A stretch of DNA of 64,000 nucleotides from Candidatus Homeothermus arabinoxylanisolvens. GTDB taxonomy: Bacteria; Bacteroidota; Bacteroidia; Bacteroidales; Muribaculaceae. The notes beneath the pieces were generated by a model that was given only the letters and a program-made list of their open reading frames with translations, made no database searches and was not told the origin of the DNA. Of this stretch, positions 37,137 through 44,360 are shown in pieces (the stretch's first letter is position 1; each line of letters starts with the position of its first letter). The translations under genes and the position numbers were made by a program. The stretch spans positions 65,438 to 129,437 of the forward strand of contig LUJO01000060.1 in the NCBI GenBank assembly GCA_001689405.1. Direction: 5' to 3'.

Positions 37137-38441
37137 TTATTTGGCCGGCTCTTCGGGTTTGGGCGCAGGTGCGGTCGTGCCGTTGGCCTTGAATTGTGCC
37201 TGCTGTTCGGCGGTATATCCGAGTGCGGTAAGCACTTCATCGGTATTTCCTCCAAGGTCCGGACACGGACCGTAGGTAGGCTGATAGTTGGATATGGTGA
37301 ACGGTACTCCTACGGTGACGAATTCACCTATCTTGCCGCCTTGGTTGATACGTACGAGCGTGTTGCCGTCGTAAAGCGACTCGTCGGTCATGATCTCCTT
37401 GGTCGACAAAACCGGGCCTACGGGCACACCTGCCTTCGACAGGATGTCGGTCACCTCATACTTGGTCTTGTTGATTGTGAAGGTCTCGACACGTTTGTAA
37501 ATTTCCTGTTTGTGCTTGTCGCGGGCATCGGCCGTGTTGAAGTCGGGATTTGTAAGCCAGTCCTCGAAGCCGAGCGCTTTGGCTGCAAGCTCAAACTGCT
37601 TGGCTCCACGCTGAAGTATGACATATACATATGCATTGGGGTCGGTCTCCCAGCCTTTACATTTATATGTCCAGCCGAGAACGCCGCTGCCCTCTTGGTT
37701 ACCGCTACGCGGAACGAAGTCACCGAATTTCTCGTCGGGATACTGCGGGAACTGGGTAAGATAGCCGATGCGGTCGAGTGTAAGCTGGTCGCGGGTCTTG
37801 ATACGGCACAGGTTAAGACATGCATTGTGCATTGACTGGTATACGAAGCTGCCTTCGCCGGTCTTTTCACGCTGCAGAAGGGCGGCGAGGATACCGATGG
37901 CGAGGTGCATGCCGGTGTTGGAGTCACCGAGGGCGGCACCTGACTGTGTAGGTATGTTATCGGGGCCTTCCCACCATCCTGTAGTTGAGGCTGCGCCGGC
38001 GGTCACCTGTGCTACCGGCTCATAGGCCTTGAGGTCTTTGTACTTTGACGATACGGGGAAGCCCTTTATGGTACCGTAGACACACTTCGGGTTGAGGGCG
38101 TGTACGGCCTCCCAGCTGAAGCCGAGCTTGTCCATTGCACCCGGGTGAAGGTTCTCGATAAATACGTCGGCCTCCTTGATAAGTTTGGTAAGTATCTCTT
38201 TGCCGTCAGGGGTTTTGGCGTTAAGGGTCAGCGACTTCTTGTCAGAGTTGAGCTGAAGGAAGTAGTAGCTTGGTTCATCGGGGTCAAACTGGAGTTCATT
38301 ACGGGTGGCATCACCGACACCGGGACGTTCTATCTTTATAACTTCGGCGCCGAGCCATGCGAGCAATTGTGTACATGAGGGACCCGACTGCACTTCAGTG
38401 AAGTCGATCACCTTGATTCCTTGTAGAGGAGCTGTGTTCAT
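37137..38441 (-). CDS. frc: Formyl-CoA:oxalate CoA-transferase
   Basis: 434 aa class III CoA-transferase (CaiB/BaiF fold) that moves CoA from formyl-CoA to oxalate. The catalytic aspartate is D173 in ALGDSNTGMH. Early motifs EVQSGPSCTQLLAWLGAEV and GDATRNE match the Frc subgroup. The glycine-rich lid is unusual in reading SGNQEGSG rather than a pure Gly run. The last 15 or so residues (TTAPAPKPEEPAK) form a short Pro/Ala/Lys tail beyond the usual end. First gene of frc-oxc-AEC. Confidence 0.92.
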   Translation of the reverse strand: MNTAPLQGIKVIDFTEVQSGPSCTQLLAWLGAEVIKIERPGVGDATRNELQFDPDEPSYYFLQLNSDKKSLTLNAKTPDGKEILTKLIKEADVFIENLHPGAMDKLGFSWEAVHALNPKCVYGTIKGFPVSSKYKDLKAYEPVAQVTAGAASTTGWWEGPDNIPTQSGAALGDSNTGMHLAIGILAALLQREKTGEGSFVYQSMHNACLNLCRIKTRDQLTLDRIGYLTQFPQYPDEKFGDFVPRSGNQEGSGVLGWTYKCKGWETDPNAYVYVILQRGAKQFELAAKALGFEDWLTNPDFNTADARDKHKQEIYKRVETFTINKTKYEVTDILSKAGVPVGPVLSTKEIMTDESLYDGNTLVRINQGGKIGEFVTVGVPFTISNYQPTYGPCPDLGGNTDEVLTALGYTAEQQAQFKANGTTAPAPKPEEPAK

Positions 38442-38635
38442 AAACTTGAATTTTAGTGTGTAATAGAAAATGTTTGTTTTATGATATTAACGCGATAGCA
38501 ACCAAAAGGTTTTGTTAAATAAGATTGTAACTTAGAGGATTGCGGCGCAGTCAGGCGTCACGGTTGGTTAATGGATATTGTTTGGTGACTTTACCGGTGC
38601 AAAATGTTTATTTTTTAACTTACAATACTCGCATA

Positions 38636-39026
38636 ATGTTAAAAATGCGATTTTTTGTTACTTTTCGCACTTTTGACTGTAGTGACGGCATCGGCCCAGA
38701 TGCGCACCGTTAAAGGTCAGGTAGTGTACGCCGGCGACGGCGAACCCCTCGCTGGAGCTACTATCCTTCCCGTTGGAGGCAGCGGCACAGGCACCGCTAC
38801 CGATGTTGACGGTCATTTTACTATCAATGTTGACCGTTCAGTTTTGAAAATTAAAGTTTCCTATGTTGGAATGAGCACTCAGGAGGTCCATATAACCGAC
38901 GCTCCCATGCTCATAAAACTCCACAATTCAGAGAACAATCTTGACGAAGTTATGGTCGTGGCTTACGGTACGGCCAAGAAGTCGGCTTACACGGGTTCGG
39001 CATCGGTGGTGAGCGCTGACCCGAAA
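38636..39026 (+). pseudogene. SusC fragment: 5' frameshift and 3' truncation
   Basis: In the frame beginning at 38655 the product reads as a SusC signal peptide and regulatory-like domain (TVKGQVVYAGDGEPLAGATI, TATDVDGHF, SYVGMSTQEV, AYGTAKKSAYTGSASVVSA). The plausible ATG at 38645 (MRF) is one base out of frame: a run of six T at 38651-38656 would need to be five to give MRFLLLFALLTVVTASAQ. After about residue 120 the susC sequence stops and runs into the tRNA-terminator repeat. About 900 residues are missing and no susD follows. Confidence 0.85.
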
Positions 39027-39038
39027 CAAGTCCGCGCG

Positions 39039-39137
39039 GAGTTGTGTTCAGATTTGTGTTCAAGGCAAAAGAAAAAGCAGCTACGATTTGTTTCGTAACT
39101 GCTTGTTTTTTAGGAGTGGTCCCACTAGGGCTTTGAA
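39039..39137. repeat. Left copy of tRNA 3'-end/terminator repeat (attL-like)
   Basis: About 99 bp nearly identical to 42675-42773. It includes the last ~20 bases of the tRNA(CAU) gene (TGGTCCCACTAGGGCTTTGAA, with one extra T) and the hairpin terminator that follows the tRNA. A decayed second copy of a tRNA 3' end is the usual sign of tRNA-targeted integration. Confidence 0.8.
39075..39104. terminator. Bidirectional hairpin terminator within the left repeat
   Basis: AAGCAG-C-TACGA / TCGTA-A-CTGCTT, followed by GTTTTTT on the plus strand and TTTTTC on the minus strand. Confidence 0.7.
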
Positions 39138-39391
39138 CTTCAAGGTAACTTGTTGTGGGATAGTGTATTCTGTATGTTAAAAATCGGACTTGGCTCGGAT
39201 GAGGCACCTCTGTACTTCATCATTCTGCAACGCCGTTCTTATCTTCGTTTGTGCAAAGTTAATCATTATCTGCCGCAGTGTCAAATCCCGTGCCAATGAA
39301 AGCAGAGTCAAGCTTGCTTGAACTATGCTGAATGCAGCCGGGATTATACAAATTAGTCATATTAAAAGTTCCTAAAATGAACTGCCATTGG

Positions 39392-40603
39392 TTATAAGTC
39401 ATCTGTCATCAGGAACTGCCGTAAGCTCAGATGTTTTATGCCTTCGTAGTTCTGAGGTCGTGACATCGGATTCATGGATATGACATATTTGGGATAGTTG
39501 TCTTGTATCTTCAGCAGATTTCCAAACTCCCGCTCCATTGTCTTGTCGTCAGCGATGAGATACGCCACCTGTATATAGACCGATGTGCCGCCTTTTTCGG
39601 CAACGAAATCAATCTCACCGTTGGGAAGTGTTCCGACACTGATCTTGTATCCGAGATTTTTGAGGTGTAGATAGACAGCGTTTTCTATTACTTTCTCTAT
39701 GTCGCCGGTACGGTTAGGGCCGGCAAGCATATTGCGCAGCCCCAAGTCCTCAAAGTAGTATTTGTCGTTGGTCTCCAACAGACGCTTTCCATGTATGTCA
39801 TATCTCGGCACTTTATTGATGATGTAAGCGTTTGAGGCGGCTTTCAGATAATTTATCGCCGACAACGGGGTCAATTCCACTCGCTGAGATTTGAGATATT
39901 TCGACAATGATGTAGCCGATACAAGTTGCCCCGCGTTGTCGCTGACGTATGACATCAGGTTTTCAAACAGTGTCACATTGCGCAACCCTTCCCTCTGCAC
40001 TACATCTTTCAAAACAATGGTATTGTAGATGTTCTGTATATATTCCCATACCATATCCTCGTTTTCAAGTCCGAGACGGTACAGGTGAGGGAGACCGCCG
40101 AATCCGAGATATTTCTGAAGACTGTCATCAGAATCATCAAGCCCGTGAAAGGTCAGGAACTCCCGGTATGAAAGACTCAGGATATGAATCTCAATATATC
40201 GACCGCCGAGGTATGTGGAAAGCTCCGACGAAAGCATTTTGGCATTACTTCCGGTCACAACAATCTGGCATTCCTCATCGGCATTGAGGCTACGGAGTAC
40301 ATTCTCAAAACCGTCTATATCCTGCACCTCGTCAATGAGAAGATAGTTGTCTGCACCATCTTTCAGTTTTCCGTCGAGGTATCGCGAGAGATCATCTGCA
40401 TTTCTTATATCGGCATACTTTGTCTTTTCCTTATTGATATATATGATATTGGCATCCGGATTGGCGGCTTCAATCTCCGTGACGAGTTGACGGATTATAT
40501 AACTCTTGCCAACGCGACGCTGCCCGGTAAGGGCGATTATCATCCCCTTCCCGATAAATCTCCGAATATGCTCAATATACTGTTGCCTTGCTATTATCTT
40601 CAT
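39392..40603 (-). CDS. ATP-binding protein with AAA_14 and DUF4143 domains
   Basis: 403 aa. Walker A GQRRVGKS (27-34), Walker B YLLIDEVQDIDGFE and an arginine-rich sensor region (VTGSNAKMLSSELSTYLGGR, split) form the AAA_14 half. The C-terminal DUF4143 half includes GDIEKVIENAVYLHLKNLGY and GEIDFVAEKG, a PD-(D/E)XK-like nuclease pattern. These proteins are common and mobile in Bacteroidetes and archaea and have no settled function. It is the only large intact gene in the element. The start is 5 bp from a perfect promoter, so the mRNA is probably leaderless. Confidence 0.88.
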   Translation of the reverse strand: MKIIARQQYIEHIRRFIGKGMIIALTGQRRVGKSYIIRQLVTEIEAANPDANIIYINKEKTKYADIRNADDLSRYLDGKLKDGADNYLLIDEVQDIDGFENVLRSLNADEECQIVVTGSNAKMLSSELSTYLGGRYIEIHILSLSYREFLTFHGLDDSDDSLQKYLGFGGLPHLYRLGLENEDMVWEYIQNIYNTIVLKDVVQREGLRNVTLFENLMSYVSDNAGQLVSATSLSKYLKSQRVELTPLSAINYLKAASNAYIINKVPRYDIHGKRLLETNDKYYFEDLGLRNMLAGPNRTGDIEKVIENAVYLHLKNLGYKISVGTLPNGEIDFVAEKGGTSVYIQVAYLIADDKTMEREFGNLLKIQDNYPKYVISMNPMSRPQNYEGIKHLSLRQFLMTDDL

Positions 40604-40608
40604 GACTG

Positions 40609-40640
40609 CAAAGTTAGTGAATTTTGTTAATCATACCAAA
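40609..40640 (-). promoter_or_regulatory. Perfect promoter abutting the AAA_14 start codon
   Basis: Minus strand TTTG (40637-40640), 20 bp, then TAACTTTG (40609-40616), followed after only five bases by the ATG (40603-40601). Confidence 0.75.
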
Positions 40641-41056
40641 CAAAATGGAGCTATACCGCAATTTCATTTGTCATACATCATAAAACTGTCATAACATACG
40701 AGAGGCGCAACGGCTTCGACTTTGGCAATCGCAAGCGAGGCATCGCAGGTATTAAGCAATTCCGTCAGCGGCGTTTGGAGCAAGTCCTGCACTACCGCAG
40801 ACCGCATTGCCAGAATTTAAGAGTCGGCTAAACACCGAGTGTCTGATAGCCTGAGCGGGTTGCTACGCAGGCTTCGCTGTACCTGCTCTTGCTATTTCAG
40901 CCACTCCGTGTTCTTACGCCGCCTCCATCTTTCGTTGTTGGAGCCGTTGCGCCACTCTCCGTTGGTCAGCAGTCCACGAGCCGAGACAGTGATGTGCCGC
41001 CTTCCTGCGTTGTCAGCATATCACAGACTCGTCTTTCCCGGACTGGGACAGTGCCA
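40641..41056. other. Gene-poor stretch in the mobile-element fragment
   Basis: About 415 bp without a convincing gene. A short open reading on the plus strand from about 40689 to 40830 has an Arg/Gln-rich translation (GNRKRGIAGIKQFRQRR) and could be the tail of a lost gene, but I recognise no family. The rest has no clear promoter or hairpin. Confidence 0.4.
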
Positions 41057-41590
41057 TTATAGGTCTATCGAGTACAATTTGTGTGTTTTCAACCAATGAC
41101 CGTCTGCTAACGCCGGGTGCATGAACAGTCCTTCAAAAGTCATTCCTATGCGCTTCATGACATTTTCTGAAGGAATATTAGGTACGGCAGTAAAAGAATA
41201 TAGTCTGTTGCATAATTTCTTCTCCCGTGCATACTTTATACACATCATCGCCGCTTCAGTAGCATATCCCTTATTCCAGAATTTATCTGATATTCGCTAG
41301 CCGATTTCCCATCCCGGTGAAAATGGAACATCGAAAGTAAAGCGGTGGAATCCAACATAACCGATAAATTCACCTGTTTTCTTAATTTCAACAGCATACA
41401 ATCCGAAACCTGTTTCCTCAAATTCAGAATTGATCATGTCAACAAAGCCATTTGATTCCTCAGGAGATAATAGCTTTGGAAAGTATTTCATAACATTATC
41501 ATTGCCGTTCATTTCTGAAAAGACATTCCTATCGGACATTTTCCATGAACGTAAAATCAGTCTGTCAGTTTCGATATATGTTGTATCCAT
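41057..41590 (-). pseudogene. RimJ/RimL-type GNAT acetyltransferase broken by one amber codon
   Basis: Read through, the frame gives a normal ~177-aa GNAT: TDRLILRSWKMSD at the start, SPGWEIG, then a TAG at 41297-41299, then RISDKFWNKGYATEAA, and PSENVMKRIGMTFEG near the end. Relatives have Trp at the stop position (EIGWRI), so the change is TGG to TAG. Both halves are otherwise undamaged, which points to a recent mutation. Restart at the ATG at 41248 would lack half the acetyl-CoA site. A -7 box lies 4 bp before the start. Confidence 0.85.
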
Positions 41591-41594
41591 ATTG

Positions 41595-41602
41595 CAAAAT
41601 TA
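41595..41602 (-). promoter_or_regulatory. -7 box (TAATTTTG) touching the GNAT start codon
   Basis: Exact TAnnTTTG element four bases upstream of the ATG (41590-41588), again implying a leaderless transcript. Confidence 0.5.
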
Positions 41603-41726
41603 GTCATTTTCAGTGAGTTTTCAGTGCCTAATCGCTTTAGCGCTTTGCCAAAGCAAAGAATATGCTGTCATTCGTTTTCACCGTCACGGAGTCTTAGCTC
41701 CAGATTATGCGGTAATATCAACTCAG

Positions 41727-41886
41727 GAAGCTTTGTTTGCTCGTAATTGAAAACGTGCGGAGCAGGGCTATTCTTTTGCCTTTTGGATGAAAAATCTCCA
41801 GACCTGCGGCTCGTATTTTTAAGCCAAAGGGCGAACAGCCCTTCTTTTCTCCGCACGGCAGTCTTTCAACGAGCAAGCAAAACTTC
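41727..41886. repeat. Long imperfect inverted repeat, arms about 70 bp, 19-base centre
   Basis: Left arm 41727-41795 and right arm 41815-41886 are reverse complements with small gaps. Matched blocks are GAAG, TTGCTCGT, TTGAAA, CGTGCGGAG (41754-41762 against 41849-41857), AGGGCT, TTTGG and AAAAAT. Together they would form a hairpin of about 160 nt in single-stranded DNA or RNA. It fills the 330-bp gap between the GNAT pseudogene and the small membrane protein. Short readings over it on the minus strand look like by-products of the repeat. Confidence 0.75.
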
Positions 41887-41921
41887 GATAGTCGATAGAC
41901 GCATAAAAAAAATGTCGCACG

Positions 41922-42137
41922 ATGAAAACGAACAACAACATATCAAATAGACGAGGCAAAGCATCCATCTCCAGTCTCAACCGCATAAAAAGGGTTCTCC
42001 TTTGGGTGGTGGGAATAATAGGTACAATACTCGGATTGGTGTTGTGGGCGTTTCTCCGACCGATATTCCGAGGCGTTGGCTGGATTGTCTCCGCTACCAC
42101 CGCAATAGCGATAATCTATTTGTTACTCACCCTTTAA
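41922..42137 (+). CDS. Small membrane protein of the element
   Basis: 71 aa. A basic N-terminus (about 1-23, ending SSLNRIKR) is followed by two hydrophobic helices (VLLWVVGIIGTILGLVLWAF at about 25-44 and IVSATTAIAIIYLLLTL at 55-71). No family recognised. It lies 12 bp before the PcfK-like gene and 35 bp after the large inverted repeat, so it may belong to the same transfer-gene remnant. Confidence 0.5.
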   Translation: MKTNNNISNRRGKASISSLNRIKRVLLWVVGIIGTILGLVLWAFLRPIFRGVGWIVSATTAIAIIYLLLTL

Positions 42138-42149
42138 CAATTCACTGAT

Positions 42150-42602
42150 ATGGCTACACTCAAATCAAACAACGCTGCAATCGCAGCAATGCAGCAGATG
42201 CTCTAGGAGCGTTGCATCGCAGAACCCACTTTCGCTATCAAAATGGCGAATCCATACAAGAGTTTCGAGGGAGCGGTAAACTATCTATGTTCACAGATAC
42301 AGAAGAGCGGTCTGTGTATGGTAGATGGCGCAACCGTCCTAAATCTACTCACGCACTACTTTGATGAAGCTGACATCGAGGAGGTCGGCAAGGTGAACTG
42401 CAACATCGTGGTCTCCAAGCCGGAACTCTCCGATGAAGATAAAGCTGAACTCAAACAGCAGGCTATGGAGCAGTTCAAGGACGAGCAACTCCGAGAACTC
42501 CGCAGACAATCTCAGCCGAAGACTCAACCCAAGCCGACCGCCACCGCTCCCAAAGCCGGAGCAGAGATTGACTCAATCCCCAACCTATTTGATGAACTCT
42601 AA
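42150..42602 (+). pseudogene. PcfK-like gene with in-frame amber codon
   Basis: The frame opens at ATG 42150 (MATLKSNNAAIAAMQQML), meets TAG at 42204-42206, then continues in frame for a PcfK-like protein: KMANPYKSFEGAVNYLC, IQKSGLCMVDGATVLNLLTHYFDE, CNIVVSKPELSDEDKAELKQ (pieces), and the family-typical Pro/Lys-rich linker ending in IPNLFDEL. CAG to TAG is the simplest change. Restart at ATG 42243 would give 119 aa lacking only the N-terminal helix, so partial function cannot be excluded. Confidence 0.75.
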
Positions 42603-42616
42603 ACACCCCCAAGACT

Positions 42617-42674
42617 ATGAAACCCCGTAACAAAAAGCAACAGCAGCCAGTGGCGGCTGAAACGAGTTGGAGCC
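42617..42674 (+). pseudogene. 5' stub of a PcfJ-like gene
   Basis: MKPRNKKQQQPVAAET starts 14 bp after the PcfK-like gene, in the position and with the opening (MKPR-N-K) of PcfJ-like proteins. About 19 codons in, it runs into the tRNA-terminator repeat, so the rest of the gene (normally several hundred codons) is gone. This marks the element's right break. Confidence 0.6.
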
Positions 42675-42773
42675 GAGTTGTGTTCAGATTTGTGTTCAAA
42701 GTAAAAGAAAAAGCAGCTACGAGAGGGTTCGTAACTGCTTTATTTTCAATTTGTGGTCCCACTAGGGCTTGAA
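42675..42773. repeat. Right copy of tRNA 3'-end/terminator repeat (attR-like)
   Basis: Matches 39039-39137 over about 99 bp. Here it is joined to the complete tRNA gene. Confidence 0.8.
42711..42740 (-). terminator. Terminator of the tRNA(CAU) gene
   Basis: AAGCAG-C-TACGA / TCGTA-A-CTGCTT hairpin 14 bp beyond the tRNA 3' end, followed on the minus strand by TTTTTCTTTT. Confidence 0.75.
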
Positions 42774-42827
42774 CCTAGGACTCCCTGATTATGAGTCAGG
42801 TGCTCTAACCAACTGAGCTATGGGACC
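42754..42827 (-). tRNA. tRNA with anticodon CAU (Met elongator or Ile2)
   Basis: 74 nt cloverleaf on the minus strand. Acceptor GGTCCCA pairs with TGGGACC. D arm GCTC/GAGC, anticodon stem CCTGA/TCAGG with loop CTCATAA (anticodon CAU), T arm CCTAG/CTAGG with loop TTCAAGC, discriminator A. CCA is not encoded. Elongator Met and lysidine-modified Ile2 both carry CAU and I cannot separate them here. It is the integration target of the element to its left. Confidence 0.92.
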
Positions 42828-43013
42828 GTCTTTGTGAGTGCAAAGGTAATGCTTATTTTTGGAGTAAACAATATATTTGCGAAAAAAAATGCGAAAAAAA
42901 GTGGAAGTATATTTGGCGGATCCTGTTTTTGCAGCCGTAAACAAGCTGAAACACCACCGGTTATGTCTATAATATGCGAAGACCGGAAAATCTATGAACA
43001 TGCAGGCCGGTAA

Positions 43014-44207
43014 TTAATTTGCCATATTATATTCAAGTATGTGGCGTTGTAGTCCTCCGTATTTTAGTCGGGTATCGATTATTTTAAAGCCTTTCGCTTT
43101 GAAGTTGTCAAGGCTGTGGCGATTGTCGGGCGATACGGTGGCGAGAATTTTTGCCGCACCGTCTTGTCGCATTTTGTCGAAGGCCCAGTCTATCAACAAT
43201 TGATGTAGTCCGAGTCCGCGCCATGCCGGATCTACGACAACTACGTCAAATGTAAGTGCCTCCTGCGGGTTGGCGCCAACGGAGGCGGCAATATTGCGGT
43301 CGCTTTTGCGGGGAGTCACTATCAGTGCGAAGGCCACGAGCGCGCCCTCTTTTGAAAATATTCCCGCAAGACTGTCGAGATGCATCGATTCCAGCAATTC
43401 ATCGCGTGACAGGGCAAAAAAGAGGCTCGGATCGCTGAGGGAGTCGACCACTTTTTGTTGCAGACTCAATATCGAGGCCATGTCTTCAAACTTCAGCCGT
43501 CGAAATATCAATTGCTTACCTTTGGCTTCGAGAGGCCGTTCGTCAGTCGGTACTTCACCGCAAATGTCGTGCATGTAGAGCTTGTTTTTCAGATATTCGG
43601 GAGAGAAACGGTATTTATATCCCGGGATGCGCCGCTCGCCGCCCGGTGTGCTGCTGTTTATTTTTTCACGGTAGCCGATCCATGCGGTATATAATTCAAA
43701 TATCTGAACGTACGATGATGAAGTCGGCAGTATGTACTTCTCCTGTATATAAGGGTTGTTCATGAATAAGAAAAAGCGATAGCCGAATAAATCGTCAAGA
43801 TCCTCTATTTCGGCAATATGATGACGGTAAAGCAGATATAGATTTTCAAAGAACGTGCAGTACTGTGCTATCTCCACTCCTTTCACGTCGCGCCATATCT
43901 CCTCGGTGGCGTCAGGGCGTATGTCGTTTTCTTCAAGCGCTTCGTATACTTTCATAAGCCTGTCGCTGTCATGAAAGTAATTATTGAGGTCTATAAGCAT
44001 GTCGCTGCACGTCACGTTCTGGCTGTTTTTTAGCTCGATGGCTATGAACATGGTGCTTATGAGCGTTACTGCAAGCGAAAATATGCCTACACTGGCCTCT
44101 TCGCCGGTCTTGAACCACATCACCGCCATAAGGCATATGAGGCAGAGAATAAACGAAGCGAAAACAAGCATTATCGATATGCGTTTGTCGTAGCGGACCT
44201 GTTTCAT
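43014..44207 (-). CDS. Membrane-anchored GNAT acetyltransferase
   Basis: 397 aa. Two membrane helices near the N-terminus (about 12-31 and 40-57), a helical middle domain of about 180 residues without a recognised family, and a C-terminal GNAT domain (about 230-397) with VVVDPAWRGLGLHQLLIDWAFDKM (pieces) as the acetyl-CoA loop and SPDNRHSLDNFKAKGF. Substrate unknown. The fusion of two helices and a large helical domain to a GNAT domain is unusual. Divergent from the AraC-type regulator at 44361. Confidence 0.8.
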   Translation of the reverse strand: MKQVRYDKRISIMLVFASFILCLICLMAVMWFKTGEEASVGIFSLAVTLISTMFIAIELKNSQNVTCSDMLIDLNNYFHDSDRLMKVYEALEENDIRPDATEEIWRDVKGVEIAQYCTFFENLYLLYRHHIAEIEDLDDLFGYRFFLFMNNPYIQEKYILPTSSSYVQIFELYTAWIGYREKINSSTPGGERRIPGYKYRFSPEYLKNKLYMHDICGEVPTDERPLEAKGKQLIFRRLKFEDMASILSLQQKVVDSLSDPSLFFALSRDELLESMHLDSLAGIFSKEGALVAFALIVTPRKSDRNIAASVGANPQEALTFDVVVVDPAWRGLGLHQLLIDWAFDKMRQDGAAKILATVSPDNRHSLDNFKAKGFKIIDTRLKYGGLQRHILEYNMAN

Positions 44208-44244
44208 CGGTAAGAAGTTAATTAATATGAAGCACTGATATGGG

Positions 44245-44274
44245 CAAAGTTACGAAAAATCAGATAATATGCAA
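44245..44274 (-). promoter_or_regulatory. Promoter of the membrane GNAT gene
   Basis: Minus strand TTG (44272-44274), 19 bp, then TAACTTTG (44245-44252), about 38 bp before the start. Confidence 0.6.
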
Positions 44275-44317
44275 TTGTTTCGGTATGAATAAGGTGGATA
44301 TATTTCAAAATCTTTAT

Positions 44318-44325
44318 TAACTTTG
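44318..44325 (+). promoter_or_regulatory. -7 box (TAACTTTG) of the membrane AraC-type gene
   Basis: Exact TAnnTTTG match 35 bp before the ATG at 44361. Confidence 0.5.
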
Positions 44326-44360
44326 TCGATGACGGTAGATAAACGCTTCAATTATCATTA

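Larger units (their letters stand above)
39138..42674. mobile_element. Decayed mobile-element fragment integrated at a tRNA gene
   Basis: 3.5 kb bounded by the two tRNA-terminator repeats, visibly lower in GC than its surroundings. It contains an intact AAA_14/DUF4143 ATPase gene, a GNAT gene with an in-frame amber, a long inverted repeat, a small membrane-protein gene, a PcfK-like gene with an in-frame amber and a PcfJ start that is cut off. PcfK/PcfJ-like genes are typical of Bacteroidetes conjugative elements. No integrase, relaxase or tra gene remains, so it cannot move by itself. 39138-39391 shows no gene. Confidence 0.7.

Noticed and set aside
38950..39207. Minus-strand reading sharing an 'AAFSF-LNTNLNTT' segment with one at 42475-42762
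   Set aside because: The shared segment is simply the duplicated tRNA-terminator repeat translated in the same frame; neither is a gene.
39138..42674. Element-wide TAG-to-Gln recoding
   Set aside because: The GNAT site expects Trp, not Gln, and the other element genes read normally with standard stops. Ordinary decay is simpler.
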